Below, piece by piece: positions 39,614-50,504 of a stretch of DNA of 64,000 nt (the first letter of the stretch is position 1; every line of letters starts with the position of its first letter). Both the position numbers and the translations under genes were made by a program. The DNA is from Undibacterium sp. KW1 (GTDB lineage Bacteria; Pseudomonadota; Gammaproteobacteria; Burkholderiales; Burkholderiaceae_D), in assembly GCF_009937955.1 (NCBI RefSeq), contig NZ_AP018439.1, positions 2,728,001-2,792,000 of the forward strand. Reading direction: 5' to 3'. The notes under the pieces were generated by a model that ran no database searches, was not told the origin of the DNA, and saw only the letters and a program-made list of their open reading frames with translations.

Positions 39614-40798
39614 ATGCAGAAAAAACAGCAGCTTTGCATACTAGGTTCTACCGGCTCCATAGGCGTATCGACTTTGGATGTTGTTGCACGCCATCCTGAG
39701 CGCTATGGCGTTTTTGCTTTGACTGCACACACCCAGGTTAAAAAACTGGCTGAGCAATGCGCGCAGTTTTTACCTCAGGTTGCCGTGGTTGGCACTGCGC
39801 AGGCGGCTGATGAGCTGGCGAGTCTGTTGAAAGAATTGCATTTGCCTCAAATCCAGATATTGTCTGGCCCAGAGGCCTTGTGTGCCGTTGCCAGCGCAGG
39901 CGAATGTGATAGTGTGATGGCAGCCATTGTTGGTGCTGCCGGTTTGCCTGCGTCTTTGGCTGCTGCAAAAGCAGGTAAAAAAGTCTTGCTGGCCAACAAA
40001 GAAGCACTGGTCATGTCTGGCCAGCTATTTATCGATGCCATCAAAGACAGTGGCGCTGCTTTACTGCCTATTGACAGCGAGCACAACGCCATTTTTCAAT
40101 GCTTGCCCGGCAACTACAACCGTCAACCCGGCCAGCATGGCGTACACAAGATATTATTGACAGCCTCTGGCGGCCCCTTTCTGAACCGGGATGTCAATAC
40201 CCTGGATGATGTTACGCCTGAACAAGCTGTTGCTCACCCCAACTGGGTCATGGGTCGAAAAATCTCTGTCGATTCAGCGACGATGATGAACAAGGGACTT
40301 GAGGTCATCGAGGCGCATTGGCTGTTTGCTACGCCAGCAGGTAAGATTGAGGTAGTCATCCATCCGCAGAGCGTGATTCATTCCATGGTGTCTTATACCG
40401 ATGGTTCAGTGATAGCACAAATGGGCAACCCTGACATGCGCATACCCATCGCTTACGGTATGGCCTATCCTGAGCGTATAGACTCGGGAGTCGCACCACT
40501 TGATCTGTTAAAGGTCGCCAGTCTGAATTTCATCAAGCCAGACTTCCAGCGTTTCCCTTGCTTGCAACTGGCTTATGATGCCTTGAAAGAGGGCAAGTCG
40601 GCTGCAACCATATTGAACGCAAGTAATGAAATTGCTGTCCAAGCGTTTTTGGACAAGAGAATAGGCTTCCGCATGATCAATCAGGTCATAGAGCATACGC
40701 TGAACAAACTTGCTGTGAGCGAGACACCAGATCTGGAAAGCATACTTGCCTGCGATGCTGAAGCACGCCGGGTTGCAGAGGCAATGATTTCCTTATGA
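39614..40798 (+). CDS. dxr: 1-deoxy-D-xylulose 5-phosphate reductoisomerase
   Basis: A 394-residue NADPH-dependent enzyme making 2-C-methyl-D-erythritol 4-phosphate, the first committed MEP isoprenoid step. ATG 39614 is chosen because [20 protein letters not shown] aligns with Dxr N-termini; a GTG five codons earlier is possible. Visible motifs are LGSTGSIG (NADPH), [26 protein letters not shown] (metal Asp/Glu), [20 protein letters not shown] (substrate and metal) and [12 protein letters not shown]. Its stop overlaps rseP as ATGA. It feeds precursor to UppS nearby. Confidence 0.96.
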   Translation: MQKKQQLCILGSTGSIGVSTLDVVARHPERYGVFALTAHTQVKKLAEQCAQFLPQVAVVGTAQAADELASLLKELHLPQIQILSGPEALCAVASAGECDSVMAAIVGAAGLPASLAAAKAGKKVLLANKEALVMSGQLFIDAIKDSGAALLPIDSEHNAIFQCLPGNYNRQPGQHGVHKILLTASGGPFLNRDVNTLDDVTPEQAVAHPNWVMGRKISVDSATMMNKGLEVIEAHWLFATPAGKIEVVIHPQSVIHSMVSYTDGSVIAQMGNPDMRIPIAYGMAYPERIDSGVAPLDLLKVASLNFIKPDFQRFPCLQLAYDALKEGKSAATILNASNEIAVQAFLDKRIGFRMINQVIEHTLNKLAVSETPDLESILACDAEARRVAEAMISL

Positions 40799-42168
40799 CT
40801 TGGCTACAAAACGCACTAGCCTTTCTGGTGACCCTGGGCATACTGGTTACTATCCATGAATTTGGACACTATATTGTTGCCCGCTGGTGTGGCGTCAAAG
40901 TCCTGCGTTTTTCCCTGGGAATGGGAAGGGTTATCTACTCCAGGCGCCTGGGTAAAGACCAGACTGAATGGGCTATTTCCCTGTTGCCGCTAGGTGGCTA
41001 TGTCAAAATGCTGGACGCCCGTGAGATGGGGGCAGAAAAAATCGCCCAACATGAACTGTCCCGCGAATTTTGCCAGCAATCTGTATGGAAGCGTATAGCT
41101 ATAGTGGCGGCTGGCCCTATGGCCAATTTTTTATTGGCTATCTTCCTTTATACCGCCTTGTTTGTGCATGGTGTGCCAGAAGCAGTTTCCAAAGTGCGCG
41201 TAGCATCTGAATCCTCTATCGCCTATAAAGCGGGATTGCGCTACGGTGACCTAGTTACTTCTATAAATGGTGAGCCAGTACAAAGCTGGTCAGAGTTCCG
41301 CTGGAAAATGATGCAAGCCGGTGTCAGTAGGCGTAATCCGGTACTTGAAGTACAGCATGCCAATACCGGCAATATTAGTGATAACACACCAATTTCTGTC
41401 GAAATCCCACTTCAACAACTGAGTTCGAGCGAAGTTGATACCGATATTTTGCAGCACCTTGGCTTGAATCTTGCGGGAAGTACTGAAATTGTACTGGAGG
41501 ATTTCTTACCGGATAGTCCCGCCAAGCAGGCCGGTTTGCAGGTTGGCGACCGTATTCTGGCGATAGGACAGAAACCCCTGCTTGATACAATAGATTTCCG
41601 GCAAATCGTCAACGCCCACCCGGATAAGCCGTTGAAGTTGATGGTGCAAAGGAATGGCAACAAATTTGAGGTGGAGGTTACGCCTGTTAGTCAAGAGGTA
41701 AGTGGGCAGACAGTGGGGTTGATGAAGGTAAAATTGCAGCCTATGGTTCCAGAAATGACGGTGGTGCAGGCTAGCCTGCCACAGGCATTTATCAAGTCTG
41801 TTGAAAAAACCTGGGATACCAGTATCTTCAGCCTGAAAATGATGGGGAAAATGTTGACGGGTAGTGTTTCTCTGAAGCATATAACCGGACCTTTGACCAT
41901 TGCTGATTATGCCGGGCAAACCTCCAGAACTGGCATGATTGTCTATCTGGGCTTCATTGCGGTGATCAGTATTAGCCTTGGCGTGATGAATTTACTACCA
42001 ATACCCGTTTTGGATGGGGGGCATTTGTTGTATTATTCGCTGGAAGTTTTGACAGGGAAACCTTTGCAGGACCGTTATGTCGAAATGGGACAGCGTGCCG
42101 GATTTTTTTTGTTATTGACGATGATGGCAATAGCTTTTTTTAATGACATTGCCCGACTAATGTCATAA
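40795..42168 (+). CDS. rseP: Site-2 zinc metalloprotease RseP
   Basis: A 457-residue inner-membrane intramembrane protease. The first transmembrane helix carries the zinc motif HEFGH (about residues 22-26), followed by [20 protein letters not shown]. Two tandem PDZ domains (about 115-290) precede the C-terminal helices, where [19 protein letters not shown] holds the third metal ligand (LDG). RseP cuts anti-sigma factor RseA after DegS in the envelope-stress pathway and clears signal-peptide remnants. Its position directly upstream of bamA is conserved in many Gram-negatives. Confidence 0.95.
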   Translation: MTWLQNALAFLVTLGILVTIHEFGHYIVARWCGVKVLRFSLGMGRVIYSRRLGKDQTEWAISLLPLGGYVKMLDAREMGAEKIAQHELSREFCQQSVWKRIAIVAAGPMANFLLAIFLYTALFVHGVPEAVSKVRVASESSIAYKAGLRYGDLVTSINGEPVQSWSEFRWKMMQAGVSRRNPVLEVQHANTGNISDNTPISVEIPLQQLSSSEVDTDILQHLGLNLAGSTEIVLEDFLPDSPAKQAGLQVGDRILAIGQKPLLDTIDFRQIVNAHPDKPLKLMVQRNGNKFEVEVTPVSQEVSGQTVGLMKVKLQPMVPEMTVVQASLPQAFIKSVEKTWDTSIFSLKMMGKMLTGSVSLKHITGPLTIADYAGQTSRTGMIVYLGFIAVISISLGVMNLLPIPVLDGGHLLYYSLEVLTGKPLQDRYVEMGQRAGFFLLLTMMAIAFFNDIARLMS

Positions 42169-42237
42169 TAGCTGGCTTGATGACAGAAACTCATTTTAGA
42201 TAGCAATATTGAGAGTATTGAAAGAAATTTATACCCA

Positions 42238-44586
42238 ATGAAATTACATATTGAGCAGTTCACTTTAGCCCATTTTCGTCGTCATGCTTTATCTCTGGCT
42301 GCATTGGCACTTTGCACCGGAAATGCATTGGCGATTGAGCCCTTCACCGTCAAGGACATACGTGTAGAAGGCTTGCAACGGACGGAAGCTGGTACTGTAT
42401 TTAGCTATTTGCCTGTCAAAGTCGGCGAGCAATTTGATGACGCGAAAAGTACAACTGCGATCAAATCCCTGTATGCAACGGGTTTTTTCAAGGACGTTCA
42501 GATTGAAGTGCAAGACGGTGTATTGATCGTTTTGCTGGAAGAACGTCCTACCATTGCTGGCGTAGAATTCACTGGCACTAAAGAATTTGAGAAAGATGCA
42601 CTCGTCAAAGCCTTGAAAGACATAGGTGTGGGTGAATCACGTATTTTTGATAAGGCAACAGTTGATCGTGCTGAGCAAGAGCTCAAACGCCAATACCTGT
42701 CCAAGGGCTTGTATGGCATGCAAATCACGACCACCATCACGCCGATAGAGCGCAATCGTGTAAACGTTACATTTGCTGTGGATGAGGGCGAAGTAGCCAA
42801 GATCGCCCAGATTAATATCATCGGTAACAAAGATTTTTCTGACGGTGAAATCCGTGACCTGTTAACCTTGACGACACCTGGCTGGTTTACCTGGTATACC
42901 AAGGCAGATCAATATTCCAAGCAAAAACTGTCGGGTGATATCGAGACCTTGCGCTCGTTCTATCAAAACCGTGGTTATCTGGAAATGCAGATTTTATCGA
43001 CGCAGATTTCCATTACACCGGACAAAAAAGACATTTACATCACCATCAATATTGATGAGGGAGATAAATATACTGTCTCCGATATCAAGCTTGAAGGCGA
43101 TACTATGGGTAGGGAAGAGGAATTGGCCTCTTTGTTGTTGCTCAAAAAAGGTAATATTTATAATGCAGCTCGTCTTACTGAAAGCACCAAGCGTATTTCT
43201 GAACGCATGGGTAATTTTGGTTATGCGTTTGCCAACGTGAATGCAAATCCTAACCTGAATAAGGAAAAGAAAGAAGTTGCTTTCACCATCTTTGTTGATC
43301 CAGGCAAGCGTGTTTATGTGCGCCGCATTAACCTCGCAGGTAATACCCGCACACGTGATGAAGTTATCCGCCGCGAATTCCGCCAGTTTGAAAGCTCATG
43401 GTACGACGGCGAGAAAATCAAAACCTCACGTGACCGTGTCGAGCGTCTTGGTTATTTTAAAGATGTCACTATAGAAACACCTGAGGTGCCAACCAGTGTT
43501 GATCAGGTCGATGTCAATTTGACTGTGACTGAAAAACCTACTGGTAACCTGATGTTCGGTGCTGGCTACTCCAGTGCCGAGAGATTGACGTTAACTGGCT
43601 CCATCCAGCAAGCCAATGCCTTTGGTAGTGGTGATACGATAGGTCTGGATATCAATACCAGCCGTCAAAACCGTACAATTGCGCTGTCCCACACAGATCC
43701 TTATTTTACGGATGATGGTGTAAGCCGCAACGTGGAAGCCTATATTCGCACAACGCGTCCGATTATCGGCAGTGTCGGCGATTATAAGATTCAGACTACC
43801 GGTGGCGCCTTGCGTTTTGGTGTGCCATTCTCTGAAGTGGATACAGTCTTCTTTGGACTCGGTTTTGAGCGTACCAAGGTTGAAACTTACTATGGCAGCC
43901 CATACCGTTACCTGAAATATGTTGCTGACTACGGTACTGGCTCCAAGGATACGGTTGCTGTTGATTATGGTATAGGCGAGGCCGTGACAAACTCCTTCCC
44001 ATTGACAGCCGCCTGGCAAAGGGATAGCCGCGACAGCGTATTGACCCCAACAATTGGTCGTTATCAACGTGCCAACCTGGAATTGGCAGCAGTGGGCAGC
44101 TTTAAATATTATCGTGCAATTTATAATGCGCAATTATTCCAGCCGGTTTATCGGTCTGTTGTGCTGGCATTGAACGGTGAAATTGATTATGGACATGGCC
44201 TGGGTGGCAAACCATATCCATTGTTTAAGAACTTCTATGCTGGTGGTATAGGTTCGGTGCGCGGTTATGAGCCATCGTCCTTGGGCACCAAAGATCCAAA
44301 TGGTGATGCACTTGGCGGCGCAACCCGCTTGCTGGCTAATGTAGAATTACAGATTCCTTTCCCAGGCGCTGACAAATCCTTGCGCTGGTTCACTTTTGTG
44401 GATGGTGGTAATGTATTTGATGAAGGTCAAAAAATCCGAGCGAAAGATTTACGTTTTTCTGCTGGTATAGGTATAAGCTGGATATCGCCGGTTGGCCCAT
44501 TGAAACTGAGTTTTGGTAAAGCTTTGAATGCCAAACCGGACGACAAAAAGCAGACATTCCAGTTCCAGATGGGTACTGGTTTCTAA
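42238..44586 (+). CDS. bamA: Outer membrane protein assembly factor BamA
   Basis: A 782-residue Omp85 protein. A signal peptide (about 1-32, ending NALA-IEPF) is followed by five POTRA domains starting FTVKDIRVEGLQRTEAGTVF, with later repeats such as AKIAQINIIGNKDFSDGEIR and VYVRRINLAGNTRTRDEVIR. A 16-strand beta-barrel follows, with the conserved lid motif GGIGSVRGYEPSSLGTKD (VRGYE) and the C-terminal KQTFQFQMGTGF ending in the aromatic residue typical of outer-membrane barrels. BamA inserts outer-membrane proteins in the BAM complex. No frame problems. Confidence 0.97.
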   Translation: MKLHIEQFTLAHFRRHALSLAALALCTGNALAIEPFTVKDIRVEGLQRTEAGTVFSYLPVKVGEQFDDAKSTTAIKSLYATGFFKDVQIEVQDGVLIVLLEERPTIAGVEFTGTKEFEKDALVKALKDIGVGESRIFDKATVDRAEQELKRQYLSKGLYGMQITTTITPIERNRVNVTFAVDEGEVAKIAQINIIGNKDFSDGEIRDLLTLTTPGWFTWYTKADQYSKQKLSGDIETLRSFYQNRGYLEMQILSTQISITPDKKDIYITINIDEGDKYTVSDIKLEGDTMGREEELASLLLLKKGNIYNAARLTESTKRISERMGNFGYAFANVNANPNLNKEKKEVAFTIFVDPGKRVYVRRINLAGNTRTRDEVIRREFRQFESSWYDGEKIKTSRDRVERLGYFKDVTIETPEVPTSVDQVDVNLTVTEKPTGNLMFGAGYSSAERLTLTGSIQQANAFGSGDTIGLDINTSRQNRTIALSHTDPYFTDDGVSRNVEAYIRTTRPIIGSVGDYKIQTTGGALRFGVPFSEVDTVFFGLGFERTKVETYYGSPYRYLKYVADYGTGSKDTVAVDYGIGEAVTNSFPLTAAWQRDSRDSVLTPTIGRYQRANLELAAVGSFKYYRAIYNAQLFQPVYRSVVLALNGEIDYGHGLGGKPYPLFKNFYAGGIGSVRGYEPSSLGTKDPNGDALGGATRLLANVELQIPFPGADKSLRWFTFVDGGNVFDEGQKIRAKDLRFSAGIGISWISPVGPLKLSFGKALNAKPDDKKQTFQFQMGTGF

Positions 44587-44636
44587 TTGCTTATGTTCGG
44601 CTGTGTTTTGTTTTAGTACGTGTTACGGAGATTATT

Positions 44637-45155
44637 TTGAGTCAACATACTACCCCGACCAAATTGTTGCAACGCTTGATGGTTTGTGCGGCTTGCGTTT
44701 TCAGCGTTGCTCAAGCTCAGGCGCAAGATACCAAAATAGCGATATTTGACTCTCAGAGAGTGATGCGCGAATCCGTTCCGGCAAAAGCGGCTGAGGCTAA
44801 ACTGAAAGTTGAATTTCAAAAGCGTGGCGAAGAACTGGAAAACCTGGCAAAGAAATTGAAGGCGACGGCAGAGAAATATGAAAAAGATGCGCCTTTATTG
44901 TCAGAATCTGACCGTGTTGTCCGTCAGCGTGAAATTACCGAGTTGGACCAGGCTTTCAAGCGTAAGCAGCGTTCTTACAATGAAGATGTGAACCAGCGTC
45001 AGAATGAAGAAATTGCATCATTGGTGGAACGTGCGCAAAAAGTGATCAAACAAATCGCAGAAGCCGAAAAAATTGATCTGGTCTTGCAAGATTCTGTGTA
45101 TCACAGCGCCCGCATCGACATCACTGATAAAGTTCTCAAAGCACTCTCCAAATAA
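44637..45155 (+). CDS. skp: OmpH/Skp-family periplasmic chaperone
   Basis: A 172-residue holdase guiding unfolded outer-membrane proteins to BamA. A TTG start at 44637 is preferred: ACGGAG lies six bases upstream and it gives a signal peptide with a basic n-region (PTKLLQRLMVCAACVFSVAQ) cleaved after AQA. The only ATG (44679) would lose the positive charges. After cleavage, TKIAIFDSQRVMRESVPAKA is the OmpH beta strand, followed by a long charged coiled-coil (about 60-150) forming the tentacles. Located between bamA and lpxD as in many proteobacteria. Confidence 0.9.
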   Translation: MSQHTTPTKLLQRLMVCAACVFSVAQAQAQDTKIAIFDSQRVMRESVPAKAAEAKLKVEFQKRGEELENLAKKLKATAEKYEKDAPLLSESDRVVRQREITELDQAFKRKQRSYNEDVNQRQNEEIASLVERAQKVIKQIAEAEKIDLVLQDSVYHSARIDITDKVLKALSK

Positions 45156-45160
45156 TTCCT

Positions 45161-46222
45161 ATGACCGCGAGCATTCGGCTGGGTGAATTGGTCGATCGCT
45201 TCGGTGGTCAATTGACTGGTTCACCTGATATTACTGTCACTGGCATTGCCCCTCTGGATGAGGCCAGTGAACAGCATATTACCTTTCTGTCCAATCCCAA
45301 GTTCCGGCACAAGGCAGCGGCTACCCAGGCTGCTGCCTTGATTTTGACGCAAACCGATTTCGAGCAAATTGGCAAAGGCTATGCTGGCATTTGTCTCATT
45401 GTCCCGCAACCTTATGTGTATTTTGCCCGTGCGGCGCAGTACTTTGCTTCACTCAATGCAATACCGGCAACACTAGGCGTGCATCCTGCGGCATGGGTCA
45501 GTCCCCACGCAATAGTCGCTGCCACCGCCAGTATTGGGGCTAATGCCAGTATTGATTCCGAGGCAGTGATTGGTGAGCACGTTGTCATCAAGCCAGGCGT
45601 CGTGATTGGCCGTGGCGTAGTGATCGGTGACCATAGTCTGATCCATGCAAATGTCAGCATTTATGACTATTGTGTTCTGGGTCAGCGCTGCATTATCCAT
45701 TCTGGTGCAGTAATAGGCGCTGATGGTTTTGGCTTTGCCAATGAAAAAGGTCAATGGATAAAAATTCCACAAACGGGCAGGGTGCTGATAGGTGATGATG
45801 TGGAAATCGGTGCAAACACCAGTATAGACCGTGGCGCTTTGGCTGACACCATCATAGAAGAAGGCGTCAAGCTGGATAACCAGATACAGATAGGGCATAA
45901 CTGCCACATAGGCGCGCATACAGCAATGGCAGGTTGCGTGGGTGTGGCAGGTAGTGCCAAGATAGGCAAATATTGCACATTTGGTGGTGCGGCCATGGTG
46001 CTGGGGCACCTGACCATCGTCGATAATGTACATATTTCTTCTGCAAGCATGGTGTCGCGCTCCATACTGGAGCCGGGGCAATACACTGGCTTCTATCCCT
46101 TGGCGAAAAATGCTGATTGGGAAAAAACTGCTGCCATCGTGCGTAATTTATCGGGTATGCGCGAAAAAATGCGTTATCTCGAAAAAACAATGAAAACACT
46201 GACTGAAAAAGATCATGAATAG
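45161..46222 (+). CDS. lpxD: UDP-3-O-acylglucosamine N-acyltransferase
   Basis: A 353-residue lipid A enzyme adding the N-linked hydroxyacyl chain from ACP. The N-terminal uridine-binding domain ([20 protein letters not shown]) is followed by a left-handed parallel beta-helix with hexapeptide repeats and the [20 protein letters not shown] loop. The catalytic-His region is [19 protein letters not shown], and the C-terminal helix ends the protein. It begins five bases after skp and its end overlaps fabZ by eight bases. Confidence 0.96.
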   Translation: MTASIRLGELVDRFGGQLTGSPDITVTGIAPLDEASEQHITFLSNPKFRHKAAATQAAALILTQTDFEQIGKGYAGICLIVPQPYVYFARAAQYFASLNAIPATLGVHPAAWVSPHAIVAATASIGANASIDSEAVIGEHVVIKPGVVIGRGVVIGDHSLIHANVSIYDYCVLGQRCIIHSGAVIGADGFGFANEKGQWIKIPQTGRVLIGDDVEIGANTSIDRGALADTIIEEGVKLDNQIQIGHNCHIGAHTAMAGCVGVAGSAKIGKYCTFGGAAMVLGHLTIVDNVHISSASMVSRSILEPGQYTGFYPLAKNADWEKTAAIVRNLSGMREKMRYLEKTMKTLTEKDHE

Positions 46223-46667
46223 CCTGGACATTAATCAAATCAAAGAATACTTGCCACACCGTTACCCGATGTTGCTGGTGGATCGCGTACTGAGCTGGGA
46301 AAATGGCAAGACCATTACCGCCATCAAAAATGTCACGGCGAATGAAGAATTTTTTAACGGACATTTTCCGAATAAGCCCGTCATGCCCGGCGTATTGATG
46401 ATAGAAGCGATGGCCCAGACTGCAGCCATCCTCTCATTCCTGACCATGGGGCAAAAGCCGGACGAGAATACTATTGTGTATTTCCTCGGCATTGATGGCG
46501 CGCGTTTCAAGCGTCCGGTTGAACCTGGTGACCAGTTGAAAATGGAAGTCGAAATCATCAAGGTTGCACGCGGCATCTGGAAATACAAGGCCAGGGCAAC
46601 AGTCGATGGCCAATTGGCAGTAGAAGGCGAACTGATGTGCACCATGCGTACGAAAGATGAAGCCTAG
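46215..46667 (+). CDS. fabZ: (3R)-hydroxymyristoyl-ACP dehydratase
   Basis: A 150-residue hot-dog fold dehydratase acting on beta-hydroxyacyl-ACP in fatty-acid elongation. [17 protein letters not shown] contains the catalytic His and [20 protein letters not shown] the catalytic Glu helix. The expected short length and the overlap with lpxD upstream indicate a coupled operon. It competes for hydroxyacyl-ACP used by LpxA and LpxD, which explains the clustering. Confidence 0.96.
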   Translation: MNSLDINQIKEYLPHRYPMLLVDRVLSWENGKTITAIKNVTANEEFFNGHFPNKPVMPGVLMIEAMAQTAAILSFLTMGQKPDENTIVYFLGIDGARFKRPVEPGDQLKMEVEIIKVARGIWKYKARATVDGQLAVEGELMCTMRTKDEA

Positions 46668-46678
46668 GAGGGCACACT

Positions 46679-47467
46679 ATGCATATCCACCCGACCGCGC
46701 TGATAGACCCCAAAGCCCAACTGGATAGCTCCGTTGAGGTCGGTGCCTATTCGATTATCGGCCCCAATGTGACGATAGCTGAGGGTACCAAGATCGGCCC
46801 GCATGTTGTCATTGAAGGACATACGACAGTAGGCCGTAACAATACTTTCTACCAATTTTCTTCCATAGGTGCTGCTCCGCAAGACAAGAAATATGCGGGT
46901 GAACCTACGCGCCTGGAAATTGGTGACAATAACGTCATTCGTGAATTTTGCACCTTCAATCTGGGCACGGTTCAGGACAACGGCGTCACCCGTCTGGGTA
47001 ACGATAACTGGATCATGGCCTATGTGCATCTGGCACATGATTGCCAGGTAGGCAACAACGTCATATTCGCCAATAACGCCGCTTTGGCTGGTCATGTGCA
47101 TGTCGGTGACTGGGTGATTTTGGGTGGTTTTACCAATGTCCACCAGTTCTGCAAGATAGGTGCACATGCCATGTGTGGCATGGGTACCTCCTTGTTGCAG
47201 GACGTGCCTCCGTTTGTCATGTTGAATGGCAATCCGGCTGGCGCCCATGGCATCAATGTCGAAGGCCTGAAGCGCCGTGGTTTTAGTCGTGAGCAAATTA
47301 CAGCGATACGTCAGTCTTATAAGCTGATCTATAAATCTGGCCTGACTCTGGAAGAGGCCAAGTCAGCGATAGATGAGCAGATTGCCGGGCTGGAAACTGA
47401 TGTTGCTCTTCACGTGCAGTCCATGCGTCATTTTCTCGATGCTGCTACACGTGGCATAGTCCGTTAA
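46679..47467 (+). CDS. lpxA: UDP-N-acetylglucosamine acyltransferase
   Basis: A 262-residue first enzyme of lipid A synthesis, a trimeric left-handed beta-helix. The repeats begin [20 protein letters not shown]. The catalytic His lies in [40 protein letters not shown] and [19 protein letters not shown] are LpxA hallmarks, followed by the C-terminal helical bundle. It transfers a hydroxyacyl chain to O3 of UDP-GlcNAc. AGGAGG precedes the ATG. Confidence 0.97.
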   Translation: MHIHPTALIDPKAQLDSSVEVGAYSIIGPNVTIAEGTKIGPHVVIEGHTTVGRNNTFYQFSSIGAAPQDKKYAGEPTRLEIGDNNVIREFCTFNLGTVQDNGVTRLGNDNWIMAYVHLAHDCQVGNNVIFANNAALAGHVHVGDWVILGGFTNVHQFCKIGAHAMCGMGTSLLQDVPPFVMLNGNPAGAHGINVEGLKRRGFSREQITAIRQSYKLIYKSGLTLEEAKSAIDEQIAGLETDVALHVQSMRHFLDAATRGIVR

Positions 47468-47475
47468 GTTTCGTT

Positions 47476-48636
47476 GTGACAAATCAAGCTAATCGTCCCA
47501 TTATCGCGATGGTTGCCGGAGAAACTTCCGGCGACATGCTGGCCAACCGCCTCCTGTCAGGTCTGCGTCCGGCCTTGCCTGATGCTCACATGCACGGCAT
47601 AGGTGGTCCGCGTATGGCTGAGCACGGTTTCATTAATGACTGGCCGATGGAGAAACTGTCTGTGCGTGGGCTGTTTGAAGTGCTGGCGCATTACCGTGAA
47701 ATCAGTGGCATACGCAAGCAATTGCGTGAACGGTTATTGCTTGAAAAGCCGGATGTCTTCATCGGTGTGGATGCACCAGACTTCAATCTGGATCTGGAAA
47801 TCCAGTTAAAGCGGGCTGGTATTTCCACCATGCACTACATCAGCCCCTCAATCTGGGCCTGGCGTGGTGGCCGCATCAAAAAGATAGCGGAAGCAGTTTC
47901 CCACATGCTGGTGGTGTTCCCGTTTGAAGAAGAGATATACGTCAATGCGGGCATACCTGTGACCTATGTTGGTCATCCGCTGGCCCAGGTCATTCCCATG
48001 GAAACGGACATGGCCGCCGCCAGGGACGAGCTGGGTCTGGACAAGAACGCCAGAGTCGTTACGATTTTGCCGGGCAGCCGTATGTCCGAGATCAAATACA
48101 ATACTGAAGCTTTTATCCAAACAGCTAAAATACTATGCCAGCGTGATCCTCATCTGCAGATTGTGGTCCCCATGGCTGGTGACAAGCAACGCAGTTATTA
48201 CATCAAGCTGGTGGTTGAAGCCAAGCTCGATAATGTACCGGTGTTGCTGATAGATGGCCGCTCCCATACGGCCATTGCAGCGGCGGATGCGGTACTGGTT
48301 GCCTCAGGCACTGCATCACTGGAAGTAGCGTTATTTAAAAAGCCCATGGTGATTGCCTACAAGATGATGGAAGCTTCATGGCAGATTTTGCGACACATGG
48401 GTTACCAGCCCTGGATAGGTTTGCCGAATATACTTGCGCGTGAATTCCTGGTCCCAGAATTTTTGCAGTCAGCGGCGAGGCCAGACGCGATGGCTGATGC
48501 TTTGTGGCAGCAGTTAAGTGACGAAACCTTGCAGGAACGCCTGAAACAGCGCTTCATCGACATGCATCATTCTCTTTTGCGTGACACTGCTAACGTCTCG
48601 GCGCAAGCCGTATTACAATTGATTTCAGCAAAATGA
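47476..48636 (+). CDS. lpxB: Lipid-A-disaccharide synthase
   Basis: A 386-residue GT19 glycosyltransferase condensing UDP-2,3-diacylglucosamine with lipid X. It starts at GTG 47476, nine bases after lpxA, without a strong ribosome site; this start places MVAGETSGDMLANRLLSGL at the usual distance from the N-terminus. Family segments are IGVDAPDFNLDLEIQLKRAG, YISPSIWAWRGGRIKKI, LPGSRMSEI, VASGTASLEVALFKKPMVIA and GLPNILARE. It ends the lipid A block; rnhB, often next, is absent here. Confidence 0.95.
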   Translation: MTNQANRPIIAMVAGETSGDMLANRLLSGLRPALPDAHMHGIGGPRMAEHGFINDWPMEKLSVRGLFEVLAHYREISGIRKQLRERLLLEKPDVFIGVDAPDFNLDLEIQLKRAGISTMHYISPSIWAWRGGRIKKIAEAVSHMLVVFPFEEEIYVNAGIPVTYVGHPLAQVIPMETDMAAARDELGLDKNARVVTILPGSRMSEIKYNTEAFIQTAKILCQRDPHLQIVVPMAGDKQRSYYIKLVVEAKLDNVPVLLIDGRSHTAIAAADAVLVASGTASLEVALFKKPMVIAYKMMEASWQILRHMGYQPWIGLPNILAREFLVPEFLQSAARPDAMADALWQQLSDETLQERLKQRFIDMHHSLLRDTANVSAQAVLQLISAK

Positions 48637-48695
48637 GGCTTAGTCCTTCATTTATTGACTGATCATTGCATCAAATTTCCTTATGAGTAGCAAGC

Positions 48696-49475
48696 ATGTA
48701 CGTTGATTCCCATTGTCATATTAATTTCCCTGAACTTGCCGTGCGCATGCCGGAAATACTGAGCAAGATGCAGGAAAATAGTGTGACCCATGCGCTATGC
48801 GTTTCTGTTGATTTGCCTGATTTTCCCCAGGTGCTGGCACTTGCAGAGCAGTATCCACATATCTACGCATCCGTAGGTGTGCATCCTGATTATGAAGAAA
48901 CAGAAGAACCAACGGCAGAGCAATTGGTTAAGCTGGCGGATCACGACAAAATTATTGCCATCGGTGAAACCGGTCTCGATTACTTTCGCCTCAAGGGTGA
49001 CCTGGAGTGGCAACGAGAGCGTTTCAGGCAACATATCCGCGCCTCACGCATCTGCCGCAAGCCACTTATCATTCATACCCGCGCTGCAGCTGAAGACACC
49101 ATACGCATTATGAAAGAAGAAGGTGCAGGCACGGCGCAGGGGGGCGTGGCCGGTGTCATGCACTGTTTCACCGAATCTCTGGAAGTGGCGCAAGCTGCAG
49201 TGGACCTTGGCTTTTATATTTCATTCTCAGGCATACTGACTTTCAAAAGTGCCAAAGATTTGCAGGCTGTTGCCAAAGCCTTGCCGCTCGATCGTATTTT
49301 GATAGAAACTGATTCACCCTACCTGGCGCCAGCCCCCCATCGTGGCAAGATGAATGAACCCGGGTTTGTGCGCCATGTCGGTGAATTTCTGGCAGATTTG
49401 AAAGGCATATCTGTCAAAGAAGTGCAGGAAACCACTACCAGAAATTTCTTTCAATTGTTTCAATTCGCTCAATGA
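48696..49475 (+). CDS. TatD-family metal-dependent hydrolase/deoxyribonuclease
   Basis: A 259-residue TIM-barrel metallo-hydrolase of the TatD/YcfH/YjjV group. Metal ligands are HCHINF (HxH at the N-terminus), GETGLDYFR (Glu), the His of PLIIHTRAAAEDT, the His of VMHCFTES and Asp of ETDSPYLAP. These proteins have DNase and possibly quality-control roles. The paralogue cannot be told apart from sequence alone, so no symbol is given. Its stop overlaps a possible ATG of the ankyrin gene. Confidence 0.88.
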   Translation: MYVDSHCHINFPELAVRMPEILSKMQENSVTHALCVSVDLPDFPQVLALAEQYPHIYASVGVHPDYEETEEPTAEQLVKLADHDKIIAIGETGLDYFRLKGDLEWQRERFRQHIRASRICRKPLIIHTRAAAEDTIRIMKEEGAGTAQGGVAGVMHCFTESLEVAQAAVDLGFYISFSGILTFKSAKDLQAVAKALPLDRILIETDSPYLAPAPHRGKMNEPGFVRHVGEFLADLKGISVKEVQETTTRNFFQLFQFAQ

Positions 49476-49483
49476 GGTCAGGC

Positions 49484-50152
49484 ATGCAAACAAGCTTGCA
49501 AAGAAGTGTTTATTGGCGTTGCCTTGCTTGTTTTTTGTTGTGGCTAATTTCTTCCTGCGCTTTTGCTGACGACCGCGAGGATTTGATTTTTGCTGTGCGT
49601 TTTGACCAGGTAGATAGGGTTAAGGAGTTATTAGGGCGAGGTGTAAGTATAGATATTACTGAACCCATTCGCGGTGAAACCCTGCTGATGATCGCCTTGC
49701 GGGAAGATTCAAAAAAAGTCTTCCAGACCTTGCTCAATCATAAAGATATCAATCTTGAGGCCAGGGCCAGCAATGGCGATACTATCCTGATGCTGGCCAG
49801 CTACCTGGGTAATTCTCCTTTCGTTAAAACCCTGGTTGAGCATGATGCCGAGATTAATCAGGTGGGCTGGTGTGCCTTGCACTATGCCGCTGCTGGTGGC
49901 AATAAGGAGATCGTTGCCTTATTGCTGGAAAAATCGGCCTACATAGATGCCGAATCCCCCAACAAGACCACCCCGTTGATGATGGCTGCCCGTTCGGGCA
50001 AGCACCTTATTGTCAATCTTTTGCTGGAAGAGGGGGCGGACCCATTTCTCAAGAATGATCTGGGTCTAACCGCTCTTGATTTTGCAATTGAAGTAGAGCA
50101 GAGAGAAATTGCCGCTGTCTTGAAAGAACGCATGCAAGCTACAAAAAAATAA
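49484..50152 (+). CDS. Secreted ankyrin-repeat protein
   Basis: A 222-residue protein. ATG 49484 is chosen because GAGG lies six bases upstream; ATG 49472 overlapping the tatD stop is the alternative. An N-terminal signal peptide (QRSVYWRCLACFLLWLISSC, cleavage near AFA-DD) is followed by about four to five ankyrin repeats, visible as GETLLMIALREDSKKVFQTL, NGDTILMLASYLGNSPFVKT, GWCALHYAAAGGNKEIVALL and TPLMMAARSGKHLIVNLLLE. It is probably periplasmic and protein-binding. Coupled to the tatD-like gene. Partner unknown. Confidence 0.85.
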   Translation: MQTSLQRSVYWRCLACFLLWLISSCAFADDREDLIFAVRFDQVDRVKELLGRGVSIDITEPIRGETLLMIALREDSKKVFQTLLNHKDINLEARASNGDTILMLASYLGNSPFVKTLVEHDAEINQVGWCALHYAAAGGNKEIVALLLEKSAYIDAESPNKTTPLMMAARSGKHLIVNLLLEEGADPFLKNDLGLTALDFAIEVEQREIAAVLKERMQATKK

Positions 50153-50504
50153 GCTTTTTGCGCTGCAACATCTTGCCTGCGAAACAAAGTCTATGTTAAA
50201 GTTCGCGCATCTCATTTTCGGAGCACATCTGTGGACAGTTATAGTTGTAGATATTCACTCAACTTGGCAATGTAAGCACAGATTTCCTCTTGCTACCTTG
50301 CCATTTGGCGGGTAGTAGTCTTTTGCAGCAAACACGCTGCTCCCTACTTTTACCCCTATCTTAAATTTCGCGTGGCGCTGGCTATCAACCAGTATGCATG
50401 TGCGTAGCTGCGCGTTTTATCTTTGTCCAGACTTTGTGTTTGTGACAGGAGGTATGGTATGTCTCATTTTTTCTTTTGCGTTTTGCATGAGTTGAGGAGC
50501 ATTC
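50153..50504. other. Intergenic region before the ABC permease gene
   Basis: About 350 bp without a convincing gene. Short T- and GC-mixed sequence, with no clear terminator for the ankyrin gene and no confident promoter. GAGGAG directly upstream of ATG 50505 is the permease ribosome site. Confidence 0.4.
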